Shown: piece by piece, positions 6,459 through 8,275 of the stretch
Position numbering within the stretch: the stretch's first letter is position 1
Layout: each line of letters begins with the position of its first letter
Source: Planctomycetota bacterium
GTDB taxonomy: Bacteria > Planctomycetota > Phycisphaerae > Phycisphaerales > SM1A02
Direction of reading: 5' to 3'
Assembly: GCA_027295435.1 (NCBI GenBank)
Contig: JAPUKX010000073.1
Coordinates: 1-8,275, forward strand
Length of the DNA stretch: 8,275 bases
Translations under genes and position numbers: made by a program
The notes under the pieces: model-generated
What the model saw: the letters and a program-made list of their open reading frames with translations, nothing else
Told to the model about the DNA's origin: nothing
Databases searched by the model: none

Positions 6459-6576
6459 TCTCTCCCGGCTTGCCTTGGCGGCGCAGCCGGATGCTGTTGA
6501 ACCCGTAGCGGCGCTGCTTATCGCAGAACTCGACGAATTGCATTGAGTCGTGGATGTGTTCGCATCCGATACCATA
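6459..6576 (-). pseudogene. Possible gene remnant on the minus strand
   Basis: Reading leftward from about 6576 to 6459 gives about 39 codons with GC-rich third positions and a protein-like mix of aromatic, Cys, His and basic residues, for example MQFVEFCDKQRRYGFNSIR from ATG 6543. The frame is closed upstream by a stop at 6589-6591 inside a heptad repeat. Past 6459 it continues antisense into recR, but the peptide there no longer looks natural. It may be the surviving piece of a gene cut by repeat insertion or deletion, or a very small protein starting at 6543. I do not recognise the family. The opposite frame is also open here, so this could be chance. Confidence 0.3.
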
Positions 6577-6577
6577 T

Positions 6578-6701
6578 GGGGGAAGGGGTCAGGAGTCAGG
6601 GGTCAGGGCCGAGCTCAGAAGTGTGAACGCAGTGCCCGCGAACCCCGCCCTCCATTCCCTAACTCCTAACTCCTAACTCCTGACCCCTGCCCCCTAACCC
6701 C
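6578..6701. repeat. Inverted heptad-repeat arrays before rpoN
   Basis: The left array has G-rich 7-base units (GGGGTCA, GGAGTCA, GGGGTCA; 6585-6608). The right array (6657-6701) has C-rich units (CCTAACT three times, then CCTGACC, CCTGCCC, CCTAACC). They face each other: 6578-6595 pairs with 6677-6694 at 17 of 18 positions, and G-U pairs could extend the stem inward over much of the 81-base loop. As RNA this would be a large stem-loop in the recR-rpoN gap. There is no T-run, so it is not a standard terminator. It ends 10 bases before the rpoN start codon. Confidence 0.85.
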
Positions 6702-6711
6702 ATCTTCACCC

Positions 6712-8220
6712 ATGCGTTTCGATCTCAGCCAGCACATGCGGATGAGCCAGCAGATGAAGCTGGCGCCGAGAATGATCCAGTCGATGGAGGTGCTGCAGAT
6801 GCCGATGTTGGCTCTGCAGGAGCGCGTGGACCAGGAGCTGGAGTCCAACATTGCCCTTGAGATTGTCGAGCCGAATGAAGAGTCAGATGAGCAGGCCGAT
6901 CTTCAGGACAAGCCGCTGGAGGAACAAGAGCAGGTCGAGGGCGACAGCACATCGGATGCATCCGACAACTGGCAACGGCTCAGCGAGCACGAATCCGCGA
7001 ATCCGGAAGTATTTGCCGGCCAGGAGTCGACACAAAGCTATTCGCGCTACCGAATGGCGGGCGAGCGCGACCGGAAGATGGACGCCCTAGCCAACATCGC
7101 CGCGCGCGGCCAGAGCCTCAATGAGCAGCTTCTTCAGCAGTGGTCGTTTGCCGAGATCGATCCCGACACCGTCAATGCCGGCAAACTGCTGATCTCCTAC
7201 ATCGACGACGATGGCCTGCTCGGGGCGGATCTCGAAACGATCCTCGAGCAGAATCGAAACGTTCCCGGCCTGGACCTGTCAATCGACCGGCTTGAGCAGG
7301 CGTTGCAAGAAATGCAGCAGCGCTTGGATCCCGCCGGCGTCGGCGCTCGTAGCCGTCGCGAGTGCATCCTTCTTCAGATCGATCGGTTCCAGAGCGAGCC
7401 CGACCATGACCCGCGCTGGTCCGATGTACGGCGGCTCATCGAGCAGAGCTACGACGACCTCCTGCAGAATCGACTGCCGAAGATCGCTCAGGAGACCGGC
7501 CTGTCGCTTCAGCAGATTCACGATGCAATGGGGCTGATGCGAAAGCTGAGCATAAGCCCCGGCCGCGATCTGGTTGACCAAGAGGTTCCCCCGATCATCC
7601 CGGATGTGATCGTCGAATACGACGAGGAGGCCGACGTGTACGTCGCGTCGCTGCGCGACGGCGTGCTGCCGACCCTGGGCATCTCAAAGCAATACGAGAA
7701 GATGGCCAAGGACCGTTCGCTCGACAAGGCCACGCGGGAGTTCATCAGCAACAACGTGCGCAATGCTCGCTGGCTGATCGACTCCATCGGCCAGCGCAAG
7801 AGCACCATGCTGCGGGTGGTCAATGTGGTGTTGGCGAGCCAGCGCGAGTATTTCGACGACGGCCCGCAGTCCCTCAAGCCTCTACCCATGATCAAGGTCG
7901 CCGATCAGTTAGGCATCCACGTGGGGACGGTCAGTCGCGCCGTGGCCGACAAGTGGCTGCAAACGCCGCGAGGTCTTGTCACCCTGCGTCGATTTTTCTC
8001 CGGCGGCACCGAGACTGATTCCGGACAGAACATCAGTTGGGAAGCGATCAAGGCTAAGCTCAAAGAGATCGTCGACGCCGAGGACAAATCCAATCCGCTT
8101 TCGGACGCGGCTCTGGCGAAATCGCTGAAGGAGCAAGGGATCGACATCGCCCGCCGAACCGTCGTCAAGTACCGCCAGCAGCTCGACATCCCGCCCGCCC
8201 GTCGCCGAAAGGTGTATTGA
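6712..8220 (+). CDS. rpoN: RNA polymerase sigma-54 factor
   Basis: Alternative sigma factor that directs RNA polymerase to -24/-12 promoters and needs an AAA+ enhancer-binding activator to open DNA. The 502-residue protein has all regions. Region I (1-50) includes SQQMKLAPRMIQSMEVLQMP. An acidic, Gln-rich region II follows (about 51-115). The core-binding domain covers about 120-320 (LNEQLLQQWSFAEID, RLDPAGVGARSRRECILLQI). The helix-turn-helix is VADQLGIHVGTVSRAVADKW (396-415), followed by TPRGLVTLRRFFSGG. The RpoN box ARRTVVKYRQ (480-489) recognises the -24 element. ATG 6712 fits the family N-terminus exactly; no Shine-Dalgarno precedes it. No -24/-12 site was seen upstream, and none of the genes often found downstream of rpoN lie within the window. 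Confidence 0.98.
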   Translation: MRFDLSQHMRMSQQMKLAPRMIQSMEVLQMPMLALQERVDQELESNIALEIVEPNEESDEQADLQDKPLEEQEQVEGDSTSDASDNWQRLSEHESANPEVFAGQESTQSYSRYRMAGERDRKMDALANIAARGQSLNEQLLQQWSFAEIDPDTVNAGKLLISYIDDDGLLGADLETILEQNRNVPGLDLSIDRLEQALQEMQQRLDPAGVGARSRRECILLQIDRFQSEPDHDPRWSDVRRLIEQSYDDLLQNRLPKIAQETGLSLQQIHDAMGLMRKLSISPGRDLVDQEVPPIIPDVIVEYDEEADVYVASLRDGVLPTLGISKQYEKMAKDRSLDKATREFISNNVRNARWLIDSIGQRKSTMLRVVNVVLASQREYFDDGPQSLKPLPMIKVADQLGIHVGTVSRAVADKWLQTPRGLVTLRRFFSGGTETDSGQNISWEAIKAKLKEIVDAEDKSNPLSDAALAKSLKEQGIDIARRTVVKYRQQLDIPPARRRKVY

Positions 8221-8224
8221 CAAG

Positions 8225-8247
8225 CTGTCAGCGTTCAGCGATCAGCC
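8225..8247 (+). repeat. Heptad repeat after rpoN
   Basis: Three 7-base units, CTGTCAG CGTTCAG CGATCAG, followed by CC, begin 5 bases after the rpoN stop. They share the TCAG core and 7-base period with the G-rich array before rpoN, and a TCA core with the repeats in dnaX and recR. Confidence 0.7.
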
Positions 8248-8257
8248 TCCTGCCGAT

Positions 8258-8275
8258 AGCCCCGGGCTCCGCCCG
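8258..8275. repeat. Palindromic element cut by the window edge
   Basis: CGGGC (8263-8267) and GCCCG (8271-8275) form a perfect stem around TCC. The preceding AGCCC (8258-8262) suggests the stem continues past the right edge. It could be the rpoN terminator or a dispersed palindromic repeat; the window stops before this can be judged. Confidence 0.4.

Noticed and set aside
6364..6546. Rightward 60-codon frame overlapping the recR end
   Set aside because: It starts inside recR in another frame, and the peptide is Ala/Leu-rich low-complexity sequence typical of GC-rich shadows.
6585..6701. CRISPR array
   Set aside because: The units are 7 bases with no spacers, and no cas genes are present; these are simple heptad repeats.

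Overview
This looks like a chromosomal housekeeping segment from a GC-rich bacterium, most likely a member of the Planctomycetota. That placement is an inference. It rests mainly on the sigma-54 N-terminus (beginning MRFDLSQHMRMSQQMK), on the frequent absence of Shine-Dalgarno sequences, and on short 7-base-period repeats between and inside genes. I see no phage, insertion sequence, CRISPR array, toxin-antitoxin pair or defence system. The interest lies in an unannotated RNA gene, in recoding signals and in repeat invasion of conserved genes.

Layout: positions 1-466 hold no gene I can support. guaA (GMP synthase) runs rightward at 467-2047. It converges on a leftward gene for a membrane-anchored PIN-TRAM protein of the YacL type (2148-3401). 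The divergent gap 3402-3635 carries what I read as the SRP RNA gene (ffs, about 3451-3576), followed by dnaX (3636-5390), ybaB/ebfC (5380-5760, overlapping dnaX by 11 bases) and recR (5781-6458). SRP RNA-dnaX-ybaB-recR is a widely conserved order, and it supports the RNA call independently of its own sequence. A repeat-rich gap (6459-6711) includes a short stretch that looks like a gene remnant on the minus strand. rpoN (sigma-54) follows at 6712-8220, and another 7-base repeat and a palindrome close the window.

Functionally, dnaX (clamp-loader tau/gamma), ybaB (nucleoid-associated protein) and recR (recombination mediator) form a replication/repair cluster that is probably co-transcribed. 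SRP RNA serves co-translational membrane targeting, GuaA makes GMP, and RpoN directs activator-dependent transcription.

The points most worth a second look are: (1) an SRP RNA whose apical loop is UUGAUC instead of the usual GGAA tetraloop; (2) a run of ten A residues in dnaX where a slip in either direction gives a gamma-like short product; (3) a DnaX lacking the four-cysteine zinc module; (4) one near-identical 35-base heptad repeat translated at the N-termini of both DnaX and RecR; (5) a candidate gene remnant next to a heptad-repeat hairpin downstream of recR.
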